A stretch of 64,000 nt of DNA, from NCBI GenBank assembly GCA_036874045.1, contig JAZBRI010000011.1, positions 16,882,001 through 16,946,000 of the forward strand. Direction: 5' to 3'. The stretch comes from Cymodocea nodosa. Lineage: Eukaryota; Streptophyta; Magnoliopsida; Alismatales; Cymodoceaceae. Positions 63,440-64,000 of the stretch are shown here, in pieces. Position numbers and translations under genes: made by a program. The notes beneath the pieces were generated by a model. That model was not told the origin of the DNA, ran no database searches, and saw nothing but the letters and a program-made list of their open reading frames with translations. Positions within the stretch are counted from its first letter, which is position 1; the number at the start of each line of letters is the position of its first letter.

Positions 63440-63990
63440 ACGTAGGTTCAATGAAAATAAGAATAATGATGAATGTATATAATTAAGTAATCATAAGATT
63501 CATAAAAGTAAGTCTTTTAAATGCTTAGGATCTATAATAAGTAGTAATAAGAAAATTATAAAGGTTGTTATTTATAGGATTATAGTAGGACGAATGAAGT
63601 AGAAAAATGCTTCTATAGTGTTATGTAGCAGGTGAATACCTTTAAAATTAAAAGAAAAAATTTATAAAACTATCATTTGCTTAACTATACATTATGGTTC
63701 AAAATTCTGGACTATAAAACATGATCATATGCAAAAAGTTAGTGTTACTGAAATATGAATGTTTAGATGAATGGTAATACCATGAAGGATAAGTTTAAAA
63801 ATAATTTCATTCAAAATAGAATAGTTGTACCTACTGAAGATATGGTAAAAAACTAAGGAATATATTAGTTAAGAGAGGAGAATTAATTGATGCAAAAGAA
63901 ATTAAAAGAAGTAAAAATAGACTTAAAACTATTTGATTAGGAATTGTAAGAAAGATTTAAAATTATATATTTCAACTAGAGTCTTGACAA
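63440..63990 (+). mobile_element. RTE-type LINE 3' coding part after myotubularin exon 15
   Basis: Plus-strand frames with stops read FKCLGSIISSNKKIIKVVIY, IPLKLKEKIYKTIICLTI, HYGSKFWTIKHDHMQKVSVT and FKIE. This is the region C-terminal to RTE reverse transcriptase (GSxISxxG, KxKxYxTxIxPxxLYGxECWxxK). The element runs off the window. It could belong with the intron-13 piece as one split copy or be independent. Confidence 0.75.
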
Positions 63991-64000
63991 TAAAAAGAAA

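Overview
This is nuclear DNA from a flowering plant, almost certainly a monocot outside or near the grasses. The evidence is split genes with GT-AG introns, plant-only families (DUF868, trihelix, plastid arogenate dehydratase), GC-rich first exons beside AT-rich introns, an Au-type SINE, and many decayed LINE and LTR fragments. I cannot name the species. Nothing bacterial, organellar or viral was seen.

Layout. The left 28 kb is gene-rich: a kelch-repeat gene cut by the left edge (minus, 57-934); a coiled-coil protein of unknown function (plus, 1989-4693); a PETAL LOSS-type trihelix factor (plus, 7871-9996); cytosolic fructose-bisphosphate aldolase (minus, 11192-12361); a DUF868 protein (minus, 14322-15281); a plastid arogenate/prephenate dehydratase (minus, 16538-17872); plastid peroxiredoxin IIE (plus, 20567-21277); and a GAT1-type amino-acid/GABA transporter (plus, 26289-28290). 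From about 28.3 kb the DNA turns AT-rich and repeat-rich. It holds a dead PIF/Harbinger transposon of about 4.8 kb (29959-34768), then two long genes head to head: a 20-exon RAD5A-like DNA-repair translocase/ubiquitin ligase (minus, 35689-49865) and a myotubularin PI3P phosphatase (plus, from 51143, running off the right edge). Their introns carry Copia, L1, RTE, TRIM-like and SINE-like debris.

Exon models were built by hand from splice sites, reading phase and remembered family sequences. The RAD5A model closes perfectly: 20 exons, 3048 coding bases, 1015 residues, no internal stop. The genes are not a pathway cluster. The only obvious physical pairings are two divergent promoters, kelch/coiled-coil and RAD5A/myotubularin.

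Most worth a second look: a short tRNA-like retroposon with an exact 17-bp flanking duplication (21989-22133); two candidate GC-AG introns; an intron in aldolase that is a multiple of three with no stop; the two divergent promoters; and how RAD5A and myotubularin stay intact while their introns fill with transposons. I found no clearly new biological system.
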